Positions 15,797-24,253 are shown, counted from the first letter of the stretch. The stretch is DNA of 30,448 bases from JAGTVG01 sp965365275 (GCA_965365275.1 CBDUBA010000050.1:1-30448); one strand, 5' to 3'. The notes: generated by a model not told the origin, from the sequence alone. Translations and numbers: made by a program.

Positions 15797-17668
15797 ATGA
15801 AAAAAACAGTGATCATCGCATTCGCATTATTGATCAATATTAATGCGGCAGCCGATGAAATTCATGAAGCAGCCAGGAATGGCAATCTGGATAAAGTGAT
15901 GTTGTTGATCGAAAATGACATCAGCCTGCTCGATAAAAAAGACGCTCATGGGAAGACTGCCTTATATCATGCTATTGAAACTGGGAAAAATGACGTTTCA
16001 TTGTATTTATTGGAAAAAGGATCTGACCTGGGCGTAAGAGATGATAGATACGGGGCCACCCCATTCCATTATGCCGCCGCCCAGGGGAATGTTGAGATTG
16101 CCCAGGCCATATTGGAGAAAAAAAGTGCGGCCCTGGAAGAACGGGACCGGCTGCAGAAAACAGCTCTGCTAATAGCATGTGAAAATGGAAAAGAGGATAT
16201 GGTCATATTTCTGCTTGATCAAGGGACTGATATCGGGGTCAGGGACCACCTCGGGCTGACACCTTTGATGAGCGCATGCTCTGGATGGAATATGGAAATA
16301 GTAGAGCTGCTGATAAAAAAAGGAGTGGATATTAATGAGGTGACCATTTACCAGGATAAAGAGTATACGGCTCTTACCGTGGCTGCACTGTATGGATTCA
16401 GGGATATGGTAGACTATCTCATTGAATTGAATGCCGTTGTGCCAGAGTCAGTGCGTGAAATCACCCTCAGATACGCCGTTCAAGGGGATCACGTGCATCT
16501 CTTTGAATACCTCGAGGAACTCGGAATGGAGGTCGGAGGCAAAGCCATGGAAGAACAGGAAGACTTGGTATACCTGGCCTCTGCAGCAGGATCTGCAAGA
16601 ATTTTCCTGGCACTGGTTGAGAGAGGATTTGACCCGGGGAAAAAGGACCGCTATGGATGGACAGTCCTTCATCATGCAGCCTCGGCGAATAAAGTTGATA
16701 TGATCAGGTTCCTGCTTGAAGAGCTTGATCCGGAATTGAATGTAAGGTCACGGAGGGGTGAAACAGCCTACGATGTATCCCTTTTTCTGGGCTACGAGGA
16801 GACAGCTCAGTATCTGAAGTCGATGGGTGCTGATACATCTGGCCCCGTATTTCCTGAAATTACCGGTAGATACATGGGCCAATCCCCTCCGGGAGAGATA
16901 CCTGAGATGTTTATGCCGGGAATTGTATCGGGTCCCTACAGGGCCCATGGTACGGTAGTGTTCTCGCCGGATGGTAAAGAAGCGTATTGGTCGGACATGA
17001 TCCCCGGGACCCAATGTGCAATGGAGATGAAAATGACCCGTAACCGATGGACGTATCCTCAAAGATCAGTCATGTGGAAAGACCCGTCTATTTCCCCGGA
17101 TGGAAATAAATTGATTTTTATCTCCAATCAGCCATTGCATGAGGGTGACCCCGGGGGGAAGGAAAACTACTGGTACATGGATCGAACTAAATCCGGGTGG
17201 ACGGAACCGGAACCGATGGATATGGCCATTAACAAGATCAATATCCACTGGCATTGTTCCATGGATGATCTCGGCAACATGTATTTCTCTGAATTTGCTG
17301 ATAATATGTACGTTTCTGAACTGAAAAATGGTCAATACCAGGAACCAGTAAACCTGAAAGATCATTTAAATAATTCTACACTCGAAGGGCATTGTCCTTT
17401 TATGTCGGCTACCCGTGACTACCTGATCTTTGGGGATGAGGAACGTTTATATGTCAGTTTCAGGAACAAGGATGGGAGCTGGACTGACCGGATCGACCTA
17501 GGTAACGGGATCAACTCGGGAGCAGGAAATGGGTCCCCGAAGGTGACACATGACGGTAAATACCTGTTTTTCCAAAGCACACATGGGGATGAAAGGCCAT
17601 GGGGTATCTATTGGGTGTCATTTGACGTGATCCGAAAACTTAAGGAAGATATAATAACCGTAAACTGA
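15797..17668 (+). CDS. Secreted ankyrin-repeat protein fused to a PD40 beta-propeller
   Basis: The 623-residue protein has a signal peptide (1-19, cleavage after NAAA). About nine ankyrin repeats follow (21-347; for example HGKTALYHAIETGKNDVSLY, YGATPFHYAAAQGNVEIAQ, LGLTPLMSACSGWNMEIVE, YGWTVLHHAASANKVDMIR). A C-terminal PD40/TolB-like propeller occupies about 354-623 (GTVVFSPDGKEAYWS, SISPDGNKLIFISNQ, VTHDGKYLFFQS). The propeller entry GRYMGQSPPGEIPEMFMPGIVS is a block I recognise from stand-alone Bacteroidota PD40 proteins. Both halves bind proteins or ligands and no catalytic motif is visible. The repeats should act in the periplasm or on the surface, unusual for ankyrins. A 13-base inverted repeat GATGTAATACATC (15706-15718) lies upstream. 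It follows the LytS/LytTR pair and precedes a metallopeptidase lipoprotein gene by 61 bases. Confidence 0.85.
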   Translation: MKKTVIIAFALLININAAADEIHEAARNGNLDKVMLLIENDISLLDKKDAHGKTALYHAIETGKNDVSLYLLEKGSDLGVRDDRYGATPFHYAAAQGNVEIAQAILEKKSAALEERDRLQKTALLIACENGKEDMVIFLLDQGTDIGVRDHLGLTPLMSACSGWNMEIVELLIKKGVDINEVTIYQDKEYTALTVAALYGFRDMVDYLIELNAVVPESVREITLRYAVQGDHVHLFEYLEELGMEVGGKAMEEQEDLVYLASAAGSARIFLALVERGFDPGKKDRYGWTVLHHAASANKVDMIRFLLEELDPELNVRSRRGETAYDVSLFLGYEETAQYLKSMGADTSGPVFPEITGRYMGQSPPGEIPEMFMPGIVSGPYRAHGTVVFSPDGKEAYWSDMIPGTQCAMEMKMTRNRWTYPQRSVMWKDPSISPDGNKLIFISNQPLHEGDPGGKENYWYMDRTKSGWTEPEPMDMAINKINIHWHCSMDDLGNMYFSEFADNMYVSELKNGQYQEPVNLKDHLNNSTLEGHCPFMSATRDYLIFGDEERLYVSFRNKDGSWTDRIDLGNGINSGAGNGSPKVTHDGKYLFFQSTHGDERPWGIYWVSFDVIRKLKEDIITVN

Positions 17669-17729
17669 TCGGGTAATGCCGCTGCTCATTTCCATAATAA
17701 TCTTTGATAGATAAAATTGTAATGATTGA

Positions 17730-18644
17730 ATGCTAATGAAAAAAATATTGATCCTGGTCCTGCCATACGTAGCGTTTCATTTATTGATAAGGTTCATACT
17801 TGCTCTGGCGATCCTCTGGTTACTGGCCGGGTGCAGGGAACAAGAGGTGCCAGACCCGGGCCATCACCCTGATTCCATTGAACCTGGATCATGGGTGACT
17901 TATTCACCCTATAAATGGTCGCATGATGGCAGGCCTGTGAATTTTGACTACTGCACGGTCTACAGCGATGGTGCCAGTGATGCACTGAAAGAATCAGCCG
18001 GATACCTTGCCGATGATAAATTCCTGGAGATATTGGATCAGTTTGAATTCAATGATCTTGATAATTTTTTATACCCGACTGGAAACAGAAAAATAGAGGT
18101 ATATATTAATACCGGTCATGAAGAAAATATCGCTGCAGCATACTGGGGCTCCATCTTTATTACGGTTAGAACCCAGGGATTAGATACAGGGCGGTATGCT
18201 TACCTTTTCAAACATGAACTCGCACATGCTTTTGAATTTTTAATCGAAGGAACTGTAAACCTGGCTGCTGACATGTGGTTCACGGAAGGCATCGCTGTTT
18301 GTAGTGGAGGGGGCCTCAACAGGATCAATACAGTTAATGACCTGGAACTGTGGATTGAAAGCAATAGTTCAGCGCCTAATAAAGGCAATCCCATTACCAT
18401 ACGCCGTTGGGAAGATTACCCGGAGGGAGCAGATAAAACCGGGTATTACACCATATTCGAAGTGGTGATGGAATATATGCTGGATCAGGAAGGACTCGAC
18501 AGGTCCTGGCAGGACGTTTTGAACGTTTTCTATGATCTGCGTGAATTAAAGGCATTTGAAGATTCGTTCAGGGAGAATTTTGGTATTGAAGTCGATACAC
18601 TTGAGAACGGGATCTTCGATCGGTTAAGCGATTATCTGAAATAG
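17730..18644 (+). CDS. Gluzincin-type metallopeptidase lipoprotein (peptidase MA-like)
   Basis: The 304-residue protein carries HELAH at 162-166 and a Glu in WFTEG at 186, 19 residues after the second zinc His. This is the spacing of gluzincin (MA clan) peptidases. The block FTEGIAVCSGG is typical of the Peptidase_MA-like group. A lipobox LLAGC gives Cys35 as the lipidated residue, so the enzyme would be membrane-anchored outside the cytoplasm. The signal is long (34 residues). ATG codons at 17730 and 17736 are both possible, and a TTG at codon 19 would give a shorter classical signal. No other zinc ligand is missing. It is likely co-transcribed with the ankyrin-propeller gene upstream and converges with the GH5 gene downstream. 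The substrate is unknown. Confidence 0.8.
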   Translation: MLMKKILILVLPYVAFHLLIRFILALAILWLLAGCREQEVPDPGHHPDSIEPGSWVTYSPYKWSHDGRPVNFDYCTVYSDGASDALKESAGYLADDKFLEILDQFEFNDLDNFLYPTGNRKIEVYINTGHEENIAAAYWGSIFITVRTQGLDTGRYAYLFKHELAHAFEFLIEGTVNLAADMWFTEGIAVCSGGGLNRINTVNDLELWIESNSSAPNKGNPITIRRWEDYPEGADKTGYYTIFEVVMEYMLDQEGLDRSWQDVLNVFYDLRELKAFEDSFRENFGIEVDTLENGIFDRLSDYLK

Positions 18645-18710
18645 TTATTGTCTCTGTTGAGATCACTGTCTTCGTAAATCCATCAAATAAATTGTCAAAA
18701 TAATACGGAT

Positions 18711-20450
18711 TTATTCCTTAATAATTTTAAAACTAGTCCGATCGGTTTTACTCTCCAGGCGCAGCAGGTACAGTCCCTTTGGAATATTTTCCAGGTTGAT
18801 TACCTTCTCATTGGAATCGATGGATGATTTTCTCCATAACCGTCCCTTCAGGTCATATACTTCCAAACGATCAAATTTGTTCAGATCCTCGTAGTAAAGG
18901 GTGGTTTCGAAAGGATTAGGATAAATATTTACCCGATGCTGAAGTTCAACATCATCCAGGGATGTGGTCAATATGCTCAATTCATCCACTTTTATTTCGG
19001 TAACAGACAATCCGGTTGCATCTGTTCCAAAATCGAATACAAGCCTGGCATTCATGTCGGTCGGATTGGTCATGGTGAATGTGAAAGAATAAGCGGTTTC
19101 GTTTGTGGGAATGCTGATGCCGTTATACCCGCTATAGGCATTCCAGGGATCGCTGTCCTTACCTGCATAGAAAGTAGCACTTCTTGTATCGTCGGCCATG
19201 GCTTTGAAGGATACACGGTACATTTTATCTTTTACGAGGGGTATGTTGCGCTTAATCAACTGAACATGCCAGGATTCAGTACCTGCATTGGTAATGGAGA
19301 CATTCAACTTGCCTTCCAATGCGGATAGTGAACTGCTGGCACTTCCGCCATTCTGGAGAACCCATCCATCCGTTCCGCTTGTAAAATCACTCACGTAAAG
19401 CGGTATAGACTGCACGGGGGTAGGGTCCGGCATTTCGTTATGCAAGAGTGCATCAACCAACGGCGTCAGGTACTGTTTTGTGATAGGATCATAAATCCCG
19501 AATCCTGCACTGAACTCCCAGTATGCCCAGCTCAGATCCTGTTCCTCGAACCAACGGGCCAGGAAGGTAGTCCATCGCGACCTTGAATCCAGATCGGCTT
19601 CTTCATAGGCACCAAATTCCCCCACGTGCAAGGGGATATTATTTGTTTTGGAATACTCCAGTGCAAACGCAAAATCACTGACCACTGTTTCACGATCTGC
19701 TTCCGTGTCAAGCCATTCAGTTCCCAGCCAATCTTCGGATTGTGAACCAACCCAATCGGCTCCCTGGTGTGTGAAATTGAAGGGATTATAATAGTGAACC
19801 GATAAAATGAGGTATTCATCATCCGGAATCTGAAGGTGAACAATGCCTCCAAGGCCACCATATTCGGCGGTTCCCATTAACACCATCCTTGTGGGGTTGG
19901 TATTCCGGATCACGGTGAGGGCATCCGCAAAATATTCATTCCACAGTTCCGGGGTGAGGTTGCCATGAGGTTCGTTCAACACTTCAAACAAAAGGGAGTC
20001 GGGGTAATCCTGAAAATGGTTGGCTATCTGGTCCCACTGTGACAGAAACCTATCTTTCTGACCGGCTGGATCTTCATATAAAGCTTCATGATGGTGCATA
20101 TTGAAAACGATATGCAAACCATATCTCAAAGCCGTATCCACCACTTCCTGAATGCGATCAAGGAAATCCGGGTTAATTGTATAGGGACTATTCGCCATGC
20201 TACGATCTGCAGGTTCCCAACGGACGGGTAACCGGACATGACTGAAGCCCAATTCAGCCATGATCTTGAAGTATTCCGGATCCCAGGGATTTCCCCATTC
20301 AGTCTCCGAAGGGGCTTCGAATGAATTGCCCATATTGATCCCACGGCCTAGTCTTTCGTTCATCTGGAAGGCATCGAGCCTTTCCTGTGCTTTGGCAGAA
20401 ATTATTCCGACCCAAAAAAAAGCGATAAAAAATATTTTTATTCTTAGCAT
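18711..20450 (-). CDS. Secreted GH5 glycoside hydrolase with CBM and T9SS sorting domain
   Basis: The 579-residue enzyme has a signal peptide (1-22, SAKAQ). A GH5 catalytic domain (about 25-335) follows, with acid/base Glu160 in EVLNEP and nucleophile Glu278 in HVGEFG; the conserved Arg (VRLPVRW) and HHHE motifs are also present. A carbohydrate-binding module of the CBM4/9-like beta-sandwich type occupies about 350-493 (FTSGTDGWVLQNGG to TEIKVDELSIL). A C-terminal type IX sorting domain (about 505-579) has IYPNPFETTLYYEDL and ends in KGLYLLRLESKTDRTSFKIIKE-like strands. It should act on beta-glucans or mannans after export to the cell surface or medium. It converges with the metallopeptidase gene, 66 bases apart, and is a paralogue of the GH5 lipoprotein at 8710-9759. 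Confidence 0.94.
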   Translation of the reverse strand: MLRIKIFFIAFFWVGIISAKAQERLDAFQMNERLGRGINMGNSFEAPSETEWGNPWDPEYFKIMAELGFSHVRLPVRWEPADRSMANSPYTINPDFLDRIQEVVDTALRYGLHIVFNMHHHEALYEDPAGQKDRFLSQWDQIANHFQDYPDSLLFEVLNEPHGNLTPELWNEYFADALTVIRNTNPTRMVLMGTAEYGGLGGIVHLQIPDDEYLILSVHYYNPFNFTHQGADWVGSQSEDWLGTEWLDTEADRETVVSDFAFALEYSKTNNIPLHVGEFGAYEEADLDSRSRWTTFLARWFEEQDLSWAYWEFSAGFGIYDPITKQYLTPLVDALLHNEMPDPTPVQSIPLYVSDFTSGTDGWVLQNGGSASSSLSALEGKLNVSITNAGTESWHVQLIKRNIPLVKDKMYRVSFKAMADDTRSATFYAGKDSDPWNAYSGYNGISIPTNETAYSFTFTMTNPTDMNARLVFDFGTDATGLSVTEIKVDELSILTTSLDDVELQHRVNIYPNPFETTLYYEDLNKFDRLEVYDLKGRLWRKSSIDSNEKVINLENIPKGLYLLRLESKTDRTSFKIIKE

Positions 20451-20572
20451 GATATATCAAAAAATCCTGATACTAAAATAATAAAATAATACCTCTTGTT
20501 TATACGATTTAAAACTGAATGGTAATTTTCAGGAATTTTGAAAATATCTTTTTGAAGCGTTTACTCTCCCGA

Positions 20573-20998
20573 TTATCCCAGTATCCTGGCCACCAGAGGA
20601 ATAAAAATAGCCACGGAGGCAAGGATTATAATGATCACGGAAAATAATTTATACCGGGTGGTGTATGCCTGCAGCAATTCAATATCATAATATTTATCTA
20701 CCTTATTATCCTGGTACATCTTGATGATACCATCTAGAAGTTTAACGCGTGTGTTTTTGCCAGCCTGGAGGGCTTTGACGATAAACGCGTTGATCATCAG
20801 GGTAGCTATGATAAGCAAAGCCAGGATAAAATCATTTTCCGGCGGATACGGTTCATTCGGGTTTCCTCCGGCGGCTACGCCCCAGCTTATTCCTAATACA
20901 ACCAGGTTGTATAATACCGCTGAAATGATAAATACCGTATCAGTCCTGGAACTTTGCTGCAATTCATTGATGATGTGATTGTGAACATTTTCTAACAT
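20573..20998 (-). CDS. Small three-helix membrane protein of unknown function
   Basis: I do not recognise this 141-residue protein. It has three hydrophobic segments (about 21-41, 57-77, 117-139). A Pro/Glu/Asn-rich loop (NPNEPYPPEND) separates the first two, and a charged 40-residue stretch rich in Lys and Asp (KNTRVKLLDGIIKMYQDNK) the second and third. By the positive-inside rule this long loop is probably cytoplasmic. There is no signal peptide and no catalytic motif. It lies between the GH5 gene and a hydrolase gene on the same strand with gaps of more than 100 bases each, so there is no clear operon. The reading is supported by continuous coding character and sensible membrane topology. 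Confidence 0.65.
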   Translation of the reverse strand: MLENVHNHIINELQQSSRTDTVFIISAVLYNLVVLGISWGVAAGGNPNEPYPPENDFILALLIIATLMINAFIVKALQAGKNTRVKLLDGIIKMYQDNKVDKYYDIELLQAYTTRYKLFSVIIIILASVAIFIPLVARILG

Positions 20999-21149
20999 TG
21001 TATTATCCGTATATGGCGATTGGTGGTAATTGAAGTTACGGATTATGGGAGATAATTCCGATTGTCAGTAAGAATAAAATGCTTGACTGCTAGCAGAAAA
21101 CCTCAACTATTTAGTTTAACCCGGGAATTGTTAAAATCTTGATTTGATA

Positions 21150-22541
21150 TTATTTGCCTAGATCCCTTAAGATCTTTTGATATTCTTTTTCTGAACTTAA
21201 TACATCAAAGTTCTTTTCCATATATTCCCTGTTTGAAAAACCCCTTTCGACTGCATTTTTCAGATTTTTTAAAGCATTACTTTGATCACCTAACTTTACG
21301 TGGCAAAGCGCAGATCGGATCCATGGAATATAAGATTCAGGTTTTATTTCTTTCATTATATCGTCATATTTAATTACAGGTAGGTATTGTGACTCATTGT
21401 AAGAGATCATGCCTTGCTCGATACAATTTCTCCATAGAAAATCCTGTAATCTTAAACCCATATTCCTTTTTTCCAGAGATTTACTTTTAACAAACCCATT
21501 TATCATTTGAATTTTTGTTAACCACCAGCCGTTCGGTTCCAAGGTAATGGTTGATAAATTTGAATATCTTATATTCCCGATCTCTTCAACCATTTCCTCT
21601 TTCTCATCTTTAAATTTATCCCAATAGCTTTGAAAAGATTTGCTGCTTTTTTTGAATCCTGGATCCTGCTGAATAGTTTGAAGTTCTTCTTTCATGGCCA
21701 TTTCACCACCATCATCACTAACCAATTCAGCAAATCGCTCCAGTTGGTAGGCTTTCACCCAGGGTTCATAACTTTGGTCGTTCTGATCATTAATCTCCTC
21801 AAATAATTTAATTAGGCCATCATCAGTTGATTCAATACCATCATCAGTAAATTGAATTTCTTCATCGGAAACCTTCAACCATTTTGCAGCCAGGAGTAAA
21901 ACTGAATCGGGAGGCCAGGAATGCCCTCCGTTAAAGAAAAAGATACCTGATCTATTCGATCTTTTATTTAATTGGAGATCAAGATCCAGCATTTCATAGA
22001 AGTTCATGTCCGTAATTCCAGTTAGCCCAACATATTGAAATCCCGGATCATCAGGTAATTTCATATTTGCAGGAAGACCCGCTCCGCACCCAATCACAGC
22101 ATTGACCTTATTTTTATAGAATGTTGATATTCTGAATGCTGCCCTTGACCCACCTGAAAATCCACTCAATATTACATTGGAAGTGTCATAAGAAAATCTT
22201 AGTTTACTATCGCTTAATACATCATTAAAAACAGATAGATTGATATCTATCGGGCCATTTTTAGAGTTCTTAGAGCAAATCAACATGATATTCAGTTGAT
22301 CAGCTACCAGTTTAAACCTGTCGATTGCCTGATCACTTCGGCCTGCCGGATCTAGTATATAGACCATTTTACCATGGGAAAATCCTTCAGGCTGATATAC
22401 CGAATAGGATACTTCCGGATTACTGGTACAGGTGAAATTTTGAAATTCTGCCTCCTGTGAAAAGCCCTCAGGAAGGCTTATTCGATGTATAAAAATGGAT
22501 AAAAAGAGAATCTTTATGAATGCTTTTATTATCCTGCGCAT
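21150..22541 (-). CDS. Secreted alpha/beta-hydrolase with TPR-like C-terminal region
   Basis: The 463-residue protein begins with a signal peptide (1-28, ending GFSQ). The N-terminal half is an esterase/PHB-depolymerase-like alpha/beta-hydrolase. Its nucleophile is Ser129 in GFSGGSRAAF. Asp178 (LTGITDMNF) and His207 (NGGHSWPP) complete a likely triad, and VYILDPAGR (about 60-68) fits the oxyanion region. Residues of about 230-463 are helical and end in a repeat like those closing the TPR regions of the two cyclases (CHVKLGDQSNALKNLKNAVERGFSNREYMEKNFDVL). The family hydrolyses esters or peptide-like bonds; the substrate is unknown. It sits alone on the minus strand, 122 bases downstream of the Ser/Arg-rich protein gene. 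Confidence 0.78.
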   Translation of the reverse strand: MRRIIKAFIKILFLSIFIHRISLPEGFSQEAEFQNFTCTSNPEVSYSVYQPEGFSHGKMVYILDPAGRSDQAIDRFKLVADQLNIMLICSKNSKNGPIDINLSVFNDVLSDSKLRFSYDTSNVILSGFSGGSRAAFRISTFYKNKVNAVIGCGAGLPANMKLPDDPGFQYVGLTGITDMNFYEMLDLDLQLNKRSNRSGIFFFNGGHSWPPDSVLLLAAKWLKVSDEEIQFTDDGIESTDDGLIKLFEEINDQNDQSYEPWVKAYQLERFAELVSDDGGEMAMKEELQTIQQDPGFKKSSKSFQSYWDKFKDEKEEMVEEIGNIRYSNLSTITLEPNGWWLTKIQMINGFVKSKSLEKRNMGLRLQDFLWRNCIEQGMISYNESQYLPVIKYDDIMKEIKPESYIPWIRSALCHVKLGDQSNALKNLKNAVERGFSNREYMEKNFDVLSSEKEYQKILRDLGK

Positions 22542-22663
22542 CCGGCAATATCATTATAAACCGATTATTTTCAAAATACGTCTGAATCGAATTGACTGAT
22601 AAAGAACGGGATTATAATTAATGCTTATTGAATAATATGTATTAACAGTTACATACAAATCTT

Positions 22664-24202
22664 TTAAAAGTCCCTTCCTCTTTTACTGTTAGATGATCTT
22701 CCCGAGCTTCTCGATATAGTATTATTAGACCGGCTGGAAGATCGTTGGACGGAGGACCTGCTGGTATTAGAATTACGACTGCCTGAAGTTCCCTTAGAGA
22801 TTCGACTACCAGAGTTTCCTGAAGAGCCCTTAGAGATGCGGGAACCGGAATTCCCTGAAGTTCCCTTAGAGATACGGGAACCTGAATTTCCTGAGGTTCT
22901 TCCATAAGAAGAGGTCCGGGAACTTGAGCCATTTGATGAATTAGTTCGAATAGAACTATTCCTCGATGTTTGTGGGGATCTTCTAATGTTGTTATTATCT
23001 CGTGATCCACCTGTTGAAGGCTGAACCTTAGGACTGGTATTTGATCTGCGATAATTATCGGCCTTCCTGGAGCCTGCATCAGAATTCCGGTAAGCGGAAT
23101 TAGGATCAGAGGTTCTCATATTTTTATTTCCGGATGAGATTCTTGCAGATTCCTGTCTGCTTGAGCTTCCAACAGATCTGCGCTGACTGGAATTATTATT
23201 CATCCTTTCAGTGCTTATCCGGGCATTATTAGAACCGGTGGATCTTTGATAATCTTGTCCTGTACTTCGAATAGTATTTCCATTTTCACTTCTCGCTGAG
23301 GAACGACTCTGGTTTATACTACTGACTGATGAAGTTCTGGAGCTGGTGCGTACATTGGCATCTGACCGTATCCTGCCATCAGGATTATACCTGACATTGT
23401 TTGAACCGCGGCTGCTATACCGGCTCTCCCGTGCCTGATAGTGACCATCCCGGTCAATATATCTTGATCTGTATTCTTTAATTCTATGATGATGTTTGTT
23501 GTATACGATCACGGAAGTGGTTCGGTACTCATGGTATATGCTATGGGCATATGCTATCCTGTGTGTGAAGCATACCGAATAATGCCATCTGTATGGTCTC
23601 CAGAATGAATAATAGTTGTAATATACTATTGGCCTCCACGGACTCCACCAATATGGTCTGTAGCTCCATCCCCATGGGGATACCCATACACTGTAATAGG
23701 GTCCGTATACATACCTTACCATGGGCCAGGACCAGACATTAACAACCACCCTCGATCTGTTGGCTCCAGCGTAAGTTCTAACCTCCGTTGTTGGTTCAAT
23801 AATTGTTTCAACGCCATAAATATCGGCGTCTCCCGTAATCTGAAGGATTGCTCTTCCGTTTGCCAGTTTTTCCAGCGTAATAATGGCTATGTCCTGACTT
23901 TCATATTCTGATATAGCAGCTTGTAAAACAAAGGTATGTACATTCCTCTCATACATGTCAATGACCCTTATATAGTCAATATATCCATCTCCATTCAGGT
24001 CAAGATTATTGACTCTTGCATCCGGATCATTAAGCATTCTTTCGAATTCTTCCGGTGTTGCTGATTTTTTAAATATCTCCAGTGCTCCTTCAAGGCTGAA
24101 GTTATCACCTGGAACTTCCCATTGTTGCTGTCCCTTCGCTGTCATCCATCCCAACATCAGGATGAAAAGAAAGGTAATCCGGTTTATTTGTAGCGTTTTC
24201 AT
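22664..24202 (-). CDS. Secreted aromatic- and Ser/Arg/Asn-rich low-complexity protein
   Basis: The 512-residue protein has a signal peptide (1-24). The first domain (about 27-140) contains an EF-hand-like calcium loop, DLNGDGYIDYIRV (68-80). Residues 157-230 are extremely rich in Trp and Tyr (VNVWSWPMVRYVYGPYYSVW, YRPYWWSPWRPIVYYNYYSF). The remainder (about 240-512) is a basic, disordered stretch of Ser, Arg, Asn and Gly, with three near-identical 12-residue repeats (SGNSGSRISKG-T/S type, 436-471). I know of no enzyme domain here. The composition suggests an adhesive, matrix or nucleic-acid/polysaccharide-binding secreted protein, but that is inference. The start ATG gives a clean signal peptide and has a -7 box 44 bases upstream. 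An antisense-like open frame in the repeat region is a by-product of the biased codons. Confidence 0.8.
   Translation of the reverse strand: MKTLQINRITFLFILMLGWMTAKGQQQWEVPGDNFSLEGALEIFKKSATPEEFERMLNDPDARVNNLDLNGDGYIDYIRVIDMYERNVHTFVLQAAISEYESQDIAIITLEKLANGRAILQITGDADIYGVETIIEPTTEVRTYAGANRSRVVVNVWSWPMVRYVYGPYYSVWVSPWGWSYRPYWWSPWRPIVYYNYYSFWRPYRWHYSVCFTHRIAYAHSIYHEYRTTSVIVYNKHHHRIKEYRSRYIDRDGHYQARESRYSSRGSNNVRYNPDGRIRSDANVRTSSRTSSVSSINQSRSSARSENGNTIRSTGQDYQRSTGSNNARISTERMNNNSSQRRSVGSSSRQESARISSGNKNMRTSDPNSAYRNSDAGSRKADNYRRSNTSPKVQPSTGGSRDNNNIRRSPQTSRNSSIRTNSSNGSSSRTSSYGRTSGNSGSRISKGTSGNSGSRISKGSSGNSGSRISKGTSGSRNSNTSRSSVQRSSSRSNNTISRSSGRSSNSKRGRDF
22791..22898. repeat. Three tandem 36-bp repeats inside the low-complexity gene
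   Basis: Three head-to-tail 36-base units start at 22791, 22827 and 22863 (each begins CCCTTAGAGA on the plus strand). Units two and three agree at 32 of 36 bases, and the unit length is a multiple of three, so copy-number change keeps the frame. They encode 12-residue repeats of the SGNSGSRISKG type. Confidence 0.85.
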
Positions 24203-24245
24203 GGCCTTGCTTTATTAGTTAATAATTATAATGCAAACAGCGGGC

Positions 24246-24253
24246 CAAAATTA
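24246..24253 (-). promoter_or_regulatory. -7 box (TAATTTTG) for the low-complexity protein gene
   Basis: Read on the minus strand, TAATTTTG matches TAnnTTTG exactly, 44 bases upstream of the ATG at 24202. No good TTTG is seen at the -33 position, so support is partial. Confidence 0.38.

Noticed and set aside
15797..17668. Ankyrin-repeat gene considered as a eukaryote-like effector secreted into a host
   Set aside because: It has an ordinary Sec signal peptide and a Bacteroidota PD40 domain; nothing points to a host-directed secretion system.
20525..20545. 7-bp hairpin ATTTTCA / TGAAAAT between the 3-TM protein and the GH5 gene
   Set aside because: AT-rich with a 7-base loop and no following T run on the minus strand; too weak to call a terminator.
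20573..20998. 3-TM protein considered as a defence-system effector
   Set aside because: There is no nucleotide-sensing or nuclease partner next to it, and the two cyclases in the window are TPR-type class III enzymes, not CD-NTases.
22642..23079. A 145-codon minus-strand open frame overlapping the low-complexity gene
   Set aside because: It lies in another frame of the repetitive Ser/Arg/Asn codons and has an unnatural Pro/Leu/Glu repeat pattern. The main frame has a signal peptide and ordinary N-terminal domain, so this is a by-product.
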